Positions 54,087-64,000 of a stretch of DNA of 64,000 nt are shown here, one piece after another. Every line of letters starts with the position of its first letter. Position 1 is the stretch's first letter. The DNA lies in NCBI RefSeq assembly GCF_010183535.1, contig NC_071329.1, positions 18,366,879 through 18,430,878 on the forward strand. The letters run 5' to 3'. The notes below the pieces were generated by a model that searched no databases, was not told where the DNA came from, and was given only the letters and a program-made list of their open reading frames with translations. Source of the stretch: Caenorhabditis remanei (taxonomy: Eukaryota; Nematoda; Chromadorea; Rhabditida; Rhabditidae). The position numbers and the translations under genes are program-made.

Positions 54087-56534
54087 TTCTTGGAAAACCG
54101 GGTTTTTGACAAAAAAATAACGGATTTTTGTCTACATTCTTATATGTTTGAAAAGCTAAAATCATGAGGATTCAGAATCTGTTTTCAGATTCCGTCTAGC
54201 TTCTAAATGAGCTGAGATACGGAGCTTACAAGAAAGCTATGTGCCAGGAGGTAACGGTGTGTTTGTTACTGGAGCAAGTGCGCTCTAATAAACATTTTGA
54301 TAGAGAATTATATATGCCTAGAAAGCTGAAATTATGAGAATTTCGAATCTGTTCACAAATTTTGGATAGGTTGAAAATGCGCCGAGTTACAAAGGTTATT
54401 CGGATTCATGATTTGTAATCGTTGTATCTCGGTTCATTTAGAAGCTAGACGGAATCTATAAACAGATTCAGAATCCTCATGCCTTCAGTTTTCAAATCAT
54501 ATATAATATGGACATCCGGACATTTCATACGTACAGACAGACCGGCAGACCGACATGCCAAAGGAAGGAAAAAATGATAGCTCAGAAATCAAGGTTCTGT
54601 ATCTCGCTTTGTTGTTGCCCTATCTAAAATTTAAAAATAAGTTCAGAATCCTTATAATTTCAGCTTTCTAGTGGTATAACTTTAATATTAGAAAAAGTCT
54701 AACGGAGCGCGCTTGCTCCGATTGTCACATAGCTCGCTCACTTTAAGCCTTACATCTCGGTTCATTTTGAAGCTAGACGGAATCTAAAAACGGATTCAAA
54801 ATCCTCATGATTTCAGCTTTTAGGACATGTAAATTTACAATAAAAAATAGAAAAAATTATGAGTTTTAGTCAATTTTGAAGCCAGTTTTCACAAATTTTT
54901 TGCCAACTTTGCAATAAACTCATTCTATCTACTCAAAGACAAATGAATGAAAAATTTCAGACATTTTTGGTTTATTTAAGCTCTATTTCAGCTCTAGATG
55001 ACAAAACATTAAAGGGATTTCAAAATAAAGCAGAAAATAGGTAGAAATAACCTCTAAAACTGGAATTTTTCTGGAAATCCCTGTAAATCGCAAAATCAGG
55101 AATCAAAAACCAAGAAAAAAACCAACGACAATCGAAAAATGTGTCGAAAAACATATGAATAGCAAAAAAAAGAATATCTGCACTTCTCCTAGTCAAAAAG
55201 CCATCCACCACTTCACCATTTATATGGAGAACCATCATCGAAAAAGGGGGCGGGGCCTCCTATTTGCCACCAGAAGCCGTTAGGAGAGGGGGGGGGACTA
55301 GAATTGGAATATAATGTAGAAAAAGGGAGGGGAAACAACACATATCGAAAGGGAAGAAGAAGAGAACATGAAGAAGCAAATTGAGGTGGCGTGGTGGTGA
55401 CCATTAAGGAAAGTAGTAATGACTGACTGACTGAGAGGTGGGGGGGGGGGGGGCTATGTATGGGAAAATGGGTTAGAAGAGAAGGAGGATTCGGATGGAT
55501 GAGGTGTGACCGAGTTTCTTTTACTTTTTTATGAGGGGGACTACATTCAGTTGAACTTTAACTTCTAATGGGGTGATAGAGATAGTGATAGTGATAGTGA
55601 AGCCTAGAAATGAAGAAATGAGGTGAATCCGTTTAGAATATGATATACCATTATTATATGTGTTTAAAAAGCTGAAATCATGAGGATTCTGAAACCGTTT
55701 TTAGATTCCGTCTAGCTTCTAAATGAGCTGAGATACAAAGCTTACAAGAAAACCAGCTATTATCCAGGAGGTAACGGAGTGTTTGTTAGTGGAACAACTG
55801 CGCTCCAATGAACATTTTCATAGAGAATTATATGTGTCTAGAAAGCTGAAATTATGAGGATTTTGAATCTGTTTTTAGATTTTAAGTAGGACAAAAACGA
55901 GGCGAGATACAGGTCTTTAAGTTCAGGTAATCAGTTTTTACTTTTTTTGCAATGCCTGTCGGTCTGCCTGTATGTATGCTTTGTTACATTATATATCAAT
56001 TGAAAGCTGAAGTCACAAGGATTTAGAATCTGTTTTTGGATTCTGTCTAGCTTCTAAATGAACTGAGATACAAGGCTTATAAGAGAGCGAGCTATGTGGC
56101 AGGACGTAACGACTAGTGTTTCCTAATGGAGAAAGTGCGCTCTATCGGATTTTTCTCATTTTCAATTTAGACCACTAGAAAGCTGAAATTATGAGGATTC
56201 AGAACCTGTTTATAGATTTTAAGTAAGGCAAAAATGAGGCGAGATACAAGATTTTGAGTTCAAGCAACTTTTTTTTTCAGTTTTTACCAAAATTTAGCAA
56301 GTTTCAGTGGAAAACTTCGAGAACTCTTATTTTGGAGGAGGACTGCTAGAAAATTGAAATTTTTATGAATATCATTTCACTTTTTTTGTTTTTATACTTT
56401 ATTTACTTCAAAAATCGCTTGATTTCAGCCAAAAATCCCTTTATTTCAATAGTTTTTTAAACAAAAAAGTAAGACAACTTTGACCAACTTTGAAAAACAT
56501 TTTTAACTTTGTGTTTATTTTGTAGATCAAACCT

Positions 56535-56705
56535 AGCTCTCCATTTTTTTAGTTGACAGTTTTTTGATAGCTCCGCCCATTTTTGAGATATGCGCCTTTA
56601 AACTCCCTCGCTTCTCTGCCTCTTTTACCAACAGTAAGTTATCTTTAAAGGCGCATATCTCAAAAGTGGGCGGAGCTATCAAAAAATTGTCAACTACAAA
56701 AATGA
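56535..56705. repeat. Fold-back MITE, family C
   Basis: Arms with tttttgagatatgcgccttt and complement around a 45-bp pyrimidine-rich centre. Confidence 0.8.
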
Positions 56706-57707
56706 AGTCCTATTTTTGATCTATAAAATAAATGTAAATTTGCAAAAATTTATTAAAAACGAAAGCCATGACGGGATCTCAAAGTTAGTTAGCCGATCTC
56801 AACCGATCTAGCGCCGAAGGCGCCCTAGCCAAATGATTTTGAGTTTAAAGGCGCATATCTCAAAAGTGGGTGGAGCTTTCAAAAAATTGTCAACTACAAA
56901 AATGAAGTCCTATTTTTGATCTACAAAACAAATGTAAATTCGCAAAAATTGATCAAAAACGGAAGCCATGACGGGATCCCAAAGTTCGAGGCGATCTCAA
57001 CCATTCTCAACCCATCTCAATTTTAACCTACCAATTATTTTTAGTTCCGTCTTGCCATTTTTATGAATCTAGCTTGATATCCTTGTCTGTCCTCTAACAA
57101 ATCAAAAACCAATGTCATCAATGAATATGTCGCAACACTTTGGATTTCACACTAAATCCCATTTCAATTGTCCTTTTTTAAATAGAAAATGAAATCTTCT
57201 TGGACACGGCGCAATCCGTCAAGTGTCTACACAGTGTATTACACAACTTTTTCTTTTTTTTTATTCATTTGTGAGACTGTGGAATTGGAACACAATAAAT
57301 ATCAATCATTCCCCCTTTTTTTAGTGTGGAAACTGACTTCTCGAAAAGAATAGTGAATGGGTAATTGGCAGGATTCGGTTTGTGTGGAGGAAAAGGGGAA
57401 AACAAATTGAGGTAAACGATACTTATGGGGATAGAGAGGTTAAAGGACTAGTTTTCACTTTCAAGTGCATAGAGGTGAATATATGAAAATGTGGAATTAT
57501 AGGAGAAAAACGAAGTGGCGGGGTTCATTTTTAGGATTTGCCAATGGAGGAGAGAGTTTTATAGAAACATACCTATTTTATCAACAAAAAATTCAAGTTT
57601 TTCAATTTTTCAGTTCAAAAATAGCCAGTAAACTACAAAAAACTACTTAAAAACTGCTCAAACCCCATTAAAAACTAATTGTAAAGAAAACCGAATTTTC
57701 CAAAAAA

Positions 57708-57771
57708 GTGGTGGCCGAGTGGTTACGGTAGACTGTGACACAAAAACTACCAGGGTTCGACCCCCACCTAT
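57708..57771 (+). repeat. tRNA-like SINE-type repeat, subfamily S2
   Basis: Reads gtggccgagtggttacggta and accagggttcgacccccacc, then ttctttttt, a possible Pol III stop. Confidence 0.65.
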
Positions 57772-58361
57772 TCTTTTTTCTTTTTTTGCATTTTTATTTT
57801 GGACATCTGGACTCTCCGGACACACAGACAGATCCTATAAAGGATAACGGAATAGAGAGTGGAAGCCGAAAAGAAAATGCCGGAATGAGAGGATGAGGGG
57901 GTCTAAATGAAGATTTTTGAATCTTCAAAGCAGTAAAATGTTACGAATTTTCTGGAAAATCTGAAATTTATAGTTTTGTACAAGCAGGACGTTTTTCAAC
58001 CACGGAATTTAGAAACTGGGAGTAGACTGCGAATCGAGACGAACCGAACCGAACCGAGACAGAGTGCGAGACGAATCGGGACAAACCGATTCGAGCCGAA
58101 ACCGGGAAACCGGGATTTTTGCGAGTTTCGTCTCGCGAAAAGCGACACTCTCGTCATAATTTATATTTTTTGGCTCTTCAAAGCACTAAAATGCTCAAAA
58201 TTTTCTGGAAATTCAAACAGTTTCATAGTTTCGTTCCATTTTTCAGAACAGGACGTTTTGCAGCCATTTAGAAACCGAATGGTGTGGACATGAGCGATAA
58301 TTGAGTTGGGAAAAGAAAACATTATTAATTTTAAAATTATTTTATTAAAAGAGAGTTCACT

Positions 58362-58367
58362 TTTATT
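58362..58367 (-). terminator. Candidate poly(A) signal AATAAA
   Basis: Minus strand tgtaataaaag, about 20 bp after a TAA that closes a possible last exon (about 58,391-58,448, acceptor tgttttacag). It suggests that a minus-strand transcript ends here. Confidence 0.4.
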
Positions 58368-58529
58368 ACAAAGGACAAAAAATTTACATGTTTCTTTTAA
58401 ATTTCTCCAATTCCAGCGGTCGTCTATCGTTTTGCCGTTTTCTGTAAAACAAGTTGAGAGTACATAGGCATTTTGAGCTATTCTGGAAATGATGTAAGCA
58501 CATCCCCCAATGATTTCCAAAGTGTTTGA

Positions 58530-58875
58530 CTAGGGAAGGCCTCCTAGTGACCGTGGAGTTATAGGACGTGGTCTATATCATTGGAAAGCTGAGAAAAAGC
58601 TGATTCCAAATATATACTCAGTTTTTGCCCTCGAGGCCTGGTATTCGAGAAAAAAACAAGGTCAAAGTTGGGAAAAACAGTGAATTGTTTTGTAATTTTT
58701 TGCAATTGTTGCGTGGCAATATTTTGACATTTTTCCAAACTTTGACCTTGTTTTTCTCGAATACCAGACATCGAGAGCAAAAACTGAGTATATATTTGGA
58801 ATCAGCGTTTTCTCAGCTTTCCAATGATATAGACCACGTTCCATAACTCCGCGGTCACTCGGAGACCATTCCTAG
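58530..58875. mobile_element. Fold-back element (145-bp arms)
   Basis: Ends ctagggaaggcctcc and, inverted, ctaggaatggtctcc. Arms include tggtctatatcattggaaag and its complement and continue to the centre near 58,710. No coding capacity and no clear target duplication. Confidence 0.8.
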
Positions 58876-59109
58876 TGAGTGTTCAAGAGCTGCCTCAATC
58901 GGCTTCATACCAAAAAGTGGACAACTACAAACTTGAAGATCTCTGTCTATTCTATACACCCTGTAAATTTCAGGAATATTTGTCGATTTGGGAGCCACGC
59001 CCCCTTCTCTATGAAAATGGGTGCCACCCGTTTTTCAATGGTGAATGTATCTCCAGTAAAATAGAAATGCAAATGGCATAGTTTGAACATTTTAATTTAC
59101 TCACCTATT

Positions 59110-59492
59110 TGAGGTTTCGAAGATTCGCAGTATTCAATTCTTTGTCCACAATCTTTTTGGCAACAAAAAATGCGTCCATTTTCAATCACAATGCATTTTG
59201 TTTCAGATCCTTCTTCATTCTTCATTTCTTCGATAACATTTCTTCTCAAGTCACGTACCGAGAGCGCTTGTCACGTTAGTGTCCAATCTTTCGGATTGTC
59301 CACTGGAGAAGTTGTATTTTTAGTGTCCAATTGTCGAATTGTCCACTGTTGATGTCCGTCCGGTAGTTTGAATTTGATGCTCGCCTTAATCAGAAGAGTT
59401 CTGATGCCACGCGGGAAGTCTTTCAATTGGTCTGCAAAAATGTTATGTGTCATAATTGTTAGAGAGTGTGGACAGTGCTGGAGTTGCAGCAT
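59110..59492 (-). pseudogene. Open frame broken by one TGA (unidentified protein)
   Basis: On the minus strand a frame from ATG 59,492 reads through about 73 codons to TGA at 59,271-59,273. It then stays open in the same frame for about 53 more codons, up to a donor-like gtgagt at about 59,106. The first part contains DQLKDFPRGIRTLLIKASIK; the second contains several Cys (FCCQKDCGQRIEYC). Just before the stop a 43-bp stretch (gtggacaattcgac...) is tandemly duplicated with changes. Either this is a decayed gene, or the stop is removed by an intron I cannot place. F-box-associated regions have FPxGI..L segments of this sort, but that is only a hint. Confidence 0.35.
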
Positions 59493-59835
59493 CTGTCCAG
59501 GACAAGAGTTACATCTTCATCTTCCCACACACAAGCAAGAGCTTGTGATAAGAAAGATCAAGATGTCGTGATGTAGAGCGTGGGTGAGGAGGAAATACAT
59601 TAAAAGATATATATATATTAAAAAGAAGAAAGAATACTCGGAATGAAAGAAAGGTGCTCAGATCGAGCACACTTGGTGAGTGAAATTCAGCTGAAAGTGA
59701 TCAGCGAGTGCCAGATATCTGATTTTTCAGATTCAAAATCAAAAATCTCAAATTTTTTAATTTTTCGAATAGAAATTCGAAGAAAATTCCGCATAGAGTC
59801 AAATTGCAGCCACTTCTTGATTTTCGCCTACTCAC

Positions 59836-60176
59836 AAGCTCCATCCGTGCGGAGCGTTACTCGTGGGATTCATGGGCTCCGATCCATCAATTTCAGCATC
59901 TTCGATTTCTGCATCATCAGGTGAGGAGGACCTCAGGTGTCTTCGACTTGATAGTGGTGGACTGGAAATGGGAGGGAATTTTGGGGTGAAAATCTTATTA
60001 TAGGACAGGGAAATGTCATTTTCGCGGAAAAATTTGGAAAAACCCACATCACTATTCCGAAATTCAAGATTTTTGATAAAAATACGAAATAACATTTTTA
60101 ATTTTTCAAGTTTTTGTTGACTCACCTCATCTTTGAGCATCGATTTGTAATACGTTCTAATAATAGTAATAAACAT
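59836..60176 (-). CDS. Possible 5' exons of an unidentified minus-strand gene
   Basis: ATG at 60,176 begins MFITIIRTYYKSMLKDE (exon to 60,126, donor gtgagt). A second exon (59,836-59,961) between good splice sites encodes an acidic stretch (SPDDAEIEDAEIDG) in one frame. The phases of the two exons do not agree for that frame, so the model is incomplete. The promoter region at 60,180-60,340 is a duplicate of 62,490-62,630, suggesting a tandem gene pair with diverged bodies. Confidence 0.3.
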
Positions 60177-60465
60177 TTTAGTACTCAATAATAATCAAAA
60201 GAGGCCACTATTCCGGTAAGTAGCCTACGGAAAGAAACATTGAAATGATATAAAAAAGTTGAGAAGAAGCTAAGGGAACGAAGGGGGCGACCTTTGAGAG
60301 AGAGAGTGTTATTCTGTGAAGAGACGCAGACTTTTTTCAATGACACAAAGAAGTGAGTCACCGAACGCGTCCTTTTCTAGTGCCGAAACACAGACACTCA
60401 AACACTGGGGTGTCGTTGACGCGTTTTCAAAAGATGATGATAGTAGACAAAAATTCAGAAAAAGT

Positions 60466-60533
60466 TGACCCCAAGCGGGATCGAACCCTGCTACCCATTC
60501 TCAAAGCGGTGCACCTTGACCAAGACCTTCTCG
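60466..60533 (-). repeat. tRNA-like SINE-type repeat, subfamily T
   Basis: Complement: gcagggttcgatcccgcttg then gggtc, followed by family C sequence at 60,675. Confidence 0.6.
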
Positions 60534-61280
60534 TCCAAATTTTTGCTAAAAATGTGGTTTCCGACATGGAAAATTAGGTTTTTAACATCAGAAATCAAAA
60601 TTTCCGGTTATTTCGATGTAAAAATCACATTTTGACGGTAAAAATGACTGTTTTCTTCAATTTTTGCGAATTTCCAACTTTAAAGGCGCATATCTCCAAA
60701 GTGGGCGGAGCAATCAAAAAGTTATCAACAAAAAATTAGAGATCTGGGTTTGATCTACAAAATAAATGTAAGTTTTAAAAAATTGGAGCAAAATAGGGAG
60801 CCATGACGGGATCTCAAAGTTAGGAGCCAATCTCAACCGATCTCAGCCAATCTTATCATTCCTACAGTAGTTAAAGGAGCATATCTCAAAAGTGGGCGGA
60901 GCTATCGAAAAACTGTAAACTACAAAAATGAAGATCCAGACATGATCTAAAACATAAATATAAATGTAAATTATTGAAAAACATTAAAACACCGTTACGG
61001 GCTCTCAAAGCTAGCCATTTTCAACCGCGTTACAGAAATCGGAAAGTTTTCCAAAGTGAACGTTCTGTCGAAAATAAAATACAAATTTTGAAAATGAAAT
61101 AACATGATTGAAAAGCTGAAATCGCAAGGATTCTGAATCTGTATTCAGTTTTTGTGTAGGTCAAAAATAGATCGAGAAACATCGGTTTTAGGCTAAGGCC
61201 CCAAAAAAAAACAATAAACTATTTGAAAAAAATGGAGTACGTTTCATTTGCTCTAAAGATAGGGGAACAATACATTCTGC

Positions 61281-61427
61281 ATGAAGAAAGGACAATTCAT
61301 TTTCATTTTTCTCATCAGTTTGAATGCCACCGCAAAGCGAATCATAAACGCCGATGATTTTGATATTGGTCCAGAGTCGATGGCACTGTTTCCAATGGAA
61401 TTTTTCTGGCTTTCTGTAATTTGCTAA
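61281..61427 (+). CDS. Possible small secreted peptide, 48 residues
   Basis: ATG followed by a Lys-Lys start and hydrophobic core (MKKGQFIFIFLISLNATA), a classic signal peptide. Then come about 30 residues rich in Phe, Ile and Asp with no Cys until the last codon. A gtaatt just before the stop could be a splice donor, in which case this is only a first exon. Not recognised. Confidence 0.3.
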   Translation: MKKGQFIFIFLISLNATAKRIINADDFDIGPESMALFPMEFFWLSVIC

Positions 61428-61485
61428 ATGGATGAAGTGTTGATGGCTGCAATATACATACCTCGGAGAATTCTACAATTTCCTG

Positions 61486-61755
61486 TTAGTTAAGATTGGT
61501 GTTGTAGAAACGAGTGCGTATGGTTTTAGTAGTTGGCTGAAATATTCGAAATAATCACAAAAATCCCTCCCTTTCAAATGAAATTCTCACCTTCCTCGCC
61601 GAATCTCTCAATTGTTTCAAACCATCCAGATCCAGTTCCTCAATCATCTTGATGATTCTGAAACGTTCTTCTTTTGCCGGATTCAATTCCAATTCTTCAA
61701 CAATGGAGCAGTATTCTTCGGAATGATGATCGTTTATAAACCAAAATCTTCCAGG
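61486..61755 (-). CDS. Two 3' exons of an unidentified gene
   Basis: Exon 61591-61755 (helical, EEYCSIVEELELNPAKEERF, then DGLKQLRDSARK) joins in phase 0 to exon 61486-61536 (PTTKTIRTRFYNTNLN, stop). The donor gtgaga and acceptor atttcag are good. The upstream border runs into a tRNA-like/family C repeat (aaaatttg...), and possible 5' exons near 62,045-62,150 and 62,427 do not match in phase. The 5' half may have been replaced by repeat sequence. Confidence 0.35.
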
Positions 61756-62247
61756 CCCCAAATTTTTGCTAAAAATGAGGTTTCCGACATGAAAAAATCA
61801 AAATTCAGATAGTTTTTAACGTCAAAAATGGAATTTTCCGCTGGTTTTGATGTAAAACTCCCAATTTGGCGATAAAAATGAAAAATTTAGCAAATTTCCA
61901 ACTTTAAAGGCGCCTATCTCAGGTTTTTAACGTCAGAAATCAAAATTTCCGGTTATTTCGATGTAAAAATCACATGACTGTGTTTTCAAAAGCTGTTGAA
62001 ATCAAACTGAAACTACTTTTGACGCTCAAAATTCTATTTATTTGCTCTCAAATAGTTTGATGTTACCTGATTTTCGGTTCCATTTTGAACGAGTGAGCAG
62101 TTGGTTGGATAATTCAGTGCAATGACAATGAAAGAGCTCATCCTTCCTGAAACTTAAAAAAAAAGATGATTGTTTAGATAAAATTACTCAAAAACTTCAC
62201 ATCCAGAGGTTATTTGACATGTAGAATCAAAAAGCAAAAAAAAGTTT

Positions 62248-62321
62248 TGACCACCACGGGGACCGAACCCCCGACCTGTTGAGTGATAGGCATTCTACCT
62301 TGACCACTCGGCCAGATTCAA
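62248..62321 (-). repeat. tRNA-like SINE-type repeat, subfamily S
   Basis: Complement ggccgagtggtcaaggtaga and gtcgggggttcggtcccc; flanks match the collagen-intron copies. Confidence 0.65.
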
Positions 62322-62489
62322 AAATTTTCGAAAAAATGAGATTTTTGGGGTAAAAATACTCAAAAATGACAGATTTTTAGGTTATTTGACACGTAGAATT
62401 CAAGAAAAAATGTGTTTTTCCTACTTACCTCACCTCCGAGAATCCATGTGATAATCATATAATAGTAATATACATTTTATTATTCAATA

Positions 62490-62635
62490 AAAATCAAAAA
62501 GGGCCACTATTCCGGTAAGTAGCCTGGGAAAAGATTCGAAAGTTGAAAAGAACTCTGGGAATGAGTGAGGGGTGACCTTCAAGAGAGAGACTGTGTTATT
62601 CTGTGAAGAGACGCAGACAACTTTTTTATGCGTTC
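62490..62635 (-). promoter_or_regulatory. Duplicated promoter-like region
   Basis: Matches 60,180-60,340: shared gccactattccggtaagtag, gagagagagtg-type run and tgtgaagagacgcagac. Both precede minus-strand ATGs within AAAATGT.TATTACTATTAT. Confidence 0.5.
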
Positions 62636-62639
62636 ATTT

Positions 62640-63345
62640 TTAATGCCGCGTCAGCGCCGGGGTGACGTTGACGCGTTTATTCAAAAACTGCTCAACTTCA
62701 AGGCCCCGTATCTCGCTTTGTTTTTGCGCTACTTAAAATCTGAGAACACTTTCAGAATACTCATAATTTCAGCTTTCTAGTCATATATAATTCTCTTTTA
62801 AAAAGTTCATTAGAGCGCATTTGCTCGGCGTAGGACCACCTGGCCCATAGCTCGCTCTTTTGTAAGCCTTGTATCTCGGTCCATTTAGAAGTTAGACGGA
62901 ATCTAAAAACAGATTCAGAATCCTTATGACTTCAGCTTTTGATTCATATATAATGTGGACATCCGGACATCTCGGAGACCCAGACAGACAGTAGTTCAAA
63001 TCGGGGTTCTGAAAACCCTGCCCTTTTGGTCACTTGGTCATTTGACCGTCTTAAAACTGTTCCATTTGAAAACTGTGACGTTTTAAAATCATACCGGGAA
63101 AATTTTGCCTCTAAAAAAGGAGAAAAAGTAATTTTATTCATGAAAAATTCGAATGATATCGATTTTATGTACTATACACAAATGGAAAGTAATCAATAAA
63201 TTAAAATATCACAAGATTCCTGAGAGACAGATTGATTGACTATATATAAAGTTTGTGTGGAATAGAAAAACTACACCCGATGGCTATGTAGACATTGCAC
63301 TTATGAATTAGCTGAGCAGCGACTCATAGTGTGAGATACAGAGAG
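62640..63345. other. Intergenic, dispersed repeats
   Basis: Copies of the agctttctag...gagcgcatttgctc and agacggaatctaaaaacag families, then AT-rich sequence. The 3' end of the next minus-strand exon lies at 63,346. Confidence 0.4.
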
Positions 63346-63582
63346 TCAAGAAGACGTGCTATTACTCGCGAAGCTCGATCGATCTCGATTCGAGCGAGTC
63401 ATCGCGTTGACGACGGTCGATGTGGGTTTCAGAACGGAACACGCGAAATATTTGAAGGCTGAAGTCATGTCGTAGGAGAAGGCGACGCCGGTGGAGCACT
63501 CCGATGAGAAGTGTTGACAGTTCGAGCGACGGATGTCGTAGTTTTCGAGTTCACGTTGCAGGTGTTCCGCGTATTTTACGAT
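63346..63582 (-). CDS. Last exon of an unidentified gene extending right of the window or into repeats
   Basis: A good acceptor (aactcattgcag) opens a 78-codon frame ending in a Ser-rich tail (SSFASNSTSS, stop). It includes SNCQHFSSECSTGV and YDMTSAFKYFACSVLKP. The coding-like composition and clean acceptor support a real exon. No upstream exon is visible before the window ends, because 63,640-64,000 is repeat sequence. No family recognised. Confidence 0.45.
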   Translation of the reverse strand: MVKYAEHLQRELENYDIRRSNCQHFSSECSTGVAFSYDMTSAFKYFACSVLKPTSTVVNAMTRSNRDRSSFASNSTSS

Positions 63583-63639
63583 CTGCAATGAGTTTTTGAT
63601 TTGAGATAGGCTGGCGTGACGTTGGCTCGCTTGGAACAA

Positions 63640-64000
63640 AATTAGAATGGCTGGGGCGCCTTCTGCGCTAGATCGGTTGAGATCGGCTAACTAACTTTGA
63701 GATCCCGTCACGGCTTTCGTTTCTAATCAATTCTTTCGAATTTACTTTTATTTTGTAGATTAAACCTAGCCCTATATTTTTCCAGTTTACAACTTTTTGA
63801 TAGCTCCGCCCACTTTTGAGATATGCGCCTTTAAACTTGGGAATTCGCTAAATTAGTAATTTTCATCGCCAAAATGTGATTTTTATATGAAAATGACCGG
63901 AAAATTCTATTTCTGACGTTAAAAACTACTTAAAACTTAATTTTTCATGTCGGAAACCACATTTTTAGCGAAAATTTGGACGAGAAGATCTTGGTGAAGG
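63640..64000. repeat. Composite repeat: family C arm plus tRNA-like T element
   Basis: Contains the gatcccgtcacggcttt unit, a family C arm (63,775-63,835) and the start of a subfamily T element cut by the window edge. The same order occurs at 47,400-47,800 and, inverted, at 60,466-60,850 and 22,350-22,600. Confidence 0.65.

Larger units (their letters stand above)
53770..58360. other. Intergenic; dispersed repeats
   Basis: Contains the collagen promoter region (53,780-53,930), many copies of the agctagacggaatct/cagattcagaatcctcat family (54,150-54,840 and 55,670-56,250), a G-run at about 55,439-55,453, and two family C arms near 56,845. A non-repetitive stretch at 55,190-55,560 includes ggggcggggcctcc and may be regulatory. 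At 58,020-58,110 there is a gaaccga/gagacga low-complexity run. No gene is supported. Confidence 0.5.

Noticed and set aside
59271..59273. Selenocysteine TGA
   Set aside because: No cysteine-like context or hairpin was seen, and known nematode selenoprotein use is essentially limited to thioredoxin reductase.

Overview
The window looks like nuclear DNA of a Caenorhabditis-type nematode. The evidence is a cuticle collagen with the family's N-domain and Cys-His-Cys tail, a tandem group of MATH-BTB genes, a saposin-like (caenopore) gene, tTTTCAG-type 3' splice sites, very short introns beside long repeat-filled ones, an intron-bearing tRNA-Leu(CAA), and AATAAA signals close to stop codons. All gene models were assembled by eye from reading frames, splice motifs and intron phase. 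No database search was possible.

Layout. 1-9.5 kb: intergenic, dominated by fold-back repeats, with tRNA-Leu(CAA) at 4.2 kb. 9.5-21.5 kb: one long seven-exon gene for a secreted protein with a cysteine module, a Thr-rich linker and a metallo-beta-lactamase fold. Its fourth intron holds a complete four-pass membrane-protein gene on the same strand. 23.2-24.1 kb (-): a three-exon saposin-like gene. 24.5-27.8 kb: a charged, probably nucleolar protein. 31.4-35.6 kb: a six-exon SLC35A-type nucleotide-sugar transporter. 35.9-36.3 kb: a mariner-like transposase relic. 36.9-46.0 kb: three paralogous coiled-coil/MATH/BTB genes (two +, one -) with nearly identical exon structure. The third carries a 713-bp TTAA-flanked fold-back insertion in one intron. 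46.7-51.0 kb (-): a Regnase/NYN-fold protein lacking the catalytic acids. 51.9-53.8 kb (-): a cuticle collagen whose last intron holds three tRNA-like repeats. 53.8-64 kb: repeats plus several poorly resolved minus-strand gene pieces.

Functional picture. The genes do not form one pathway. The transporter feeds Golgi glycosylation, the collagen builds cuticle, and the saposin-like protein is a candidate antimicrobial effector. The MATH-BTB genes are probable Cullin-3 substrate adaptors of a fast-evolving class. Two enzyme folds (metallo-beta-lactamase and NYN) have lost key active-site residues. Much of the remaining DNA is organised repeat: fold-back MITE families, tRNA-derived SINE-like elements, 150-180-bp tandem arrays inside introns, and about 10-bp-phased A/T-cluster DNA across introns and spacers.
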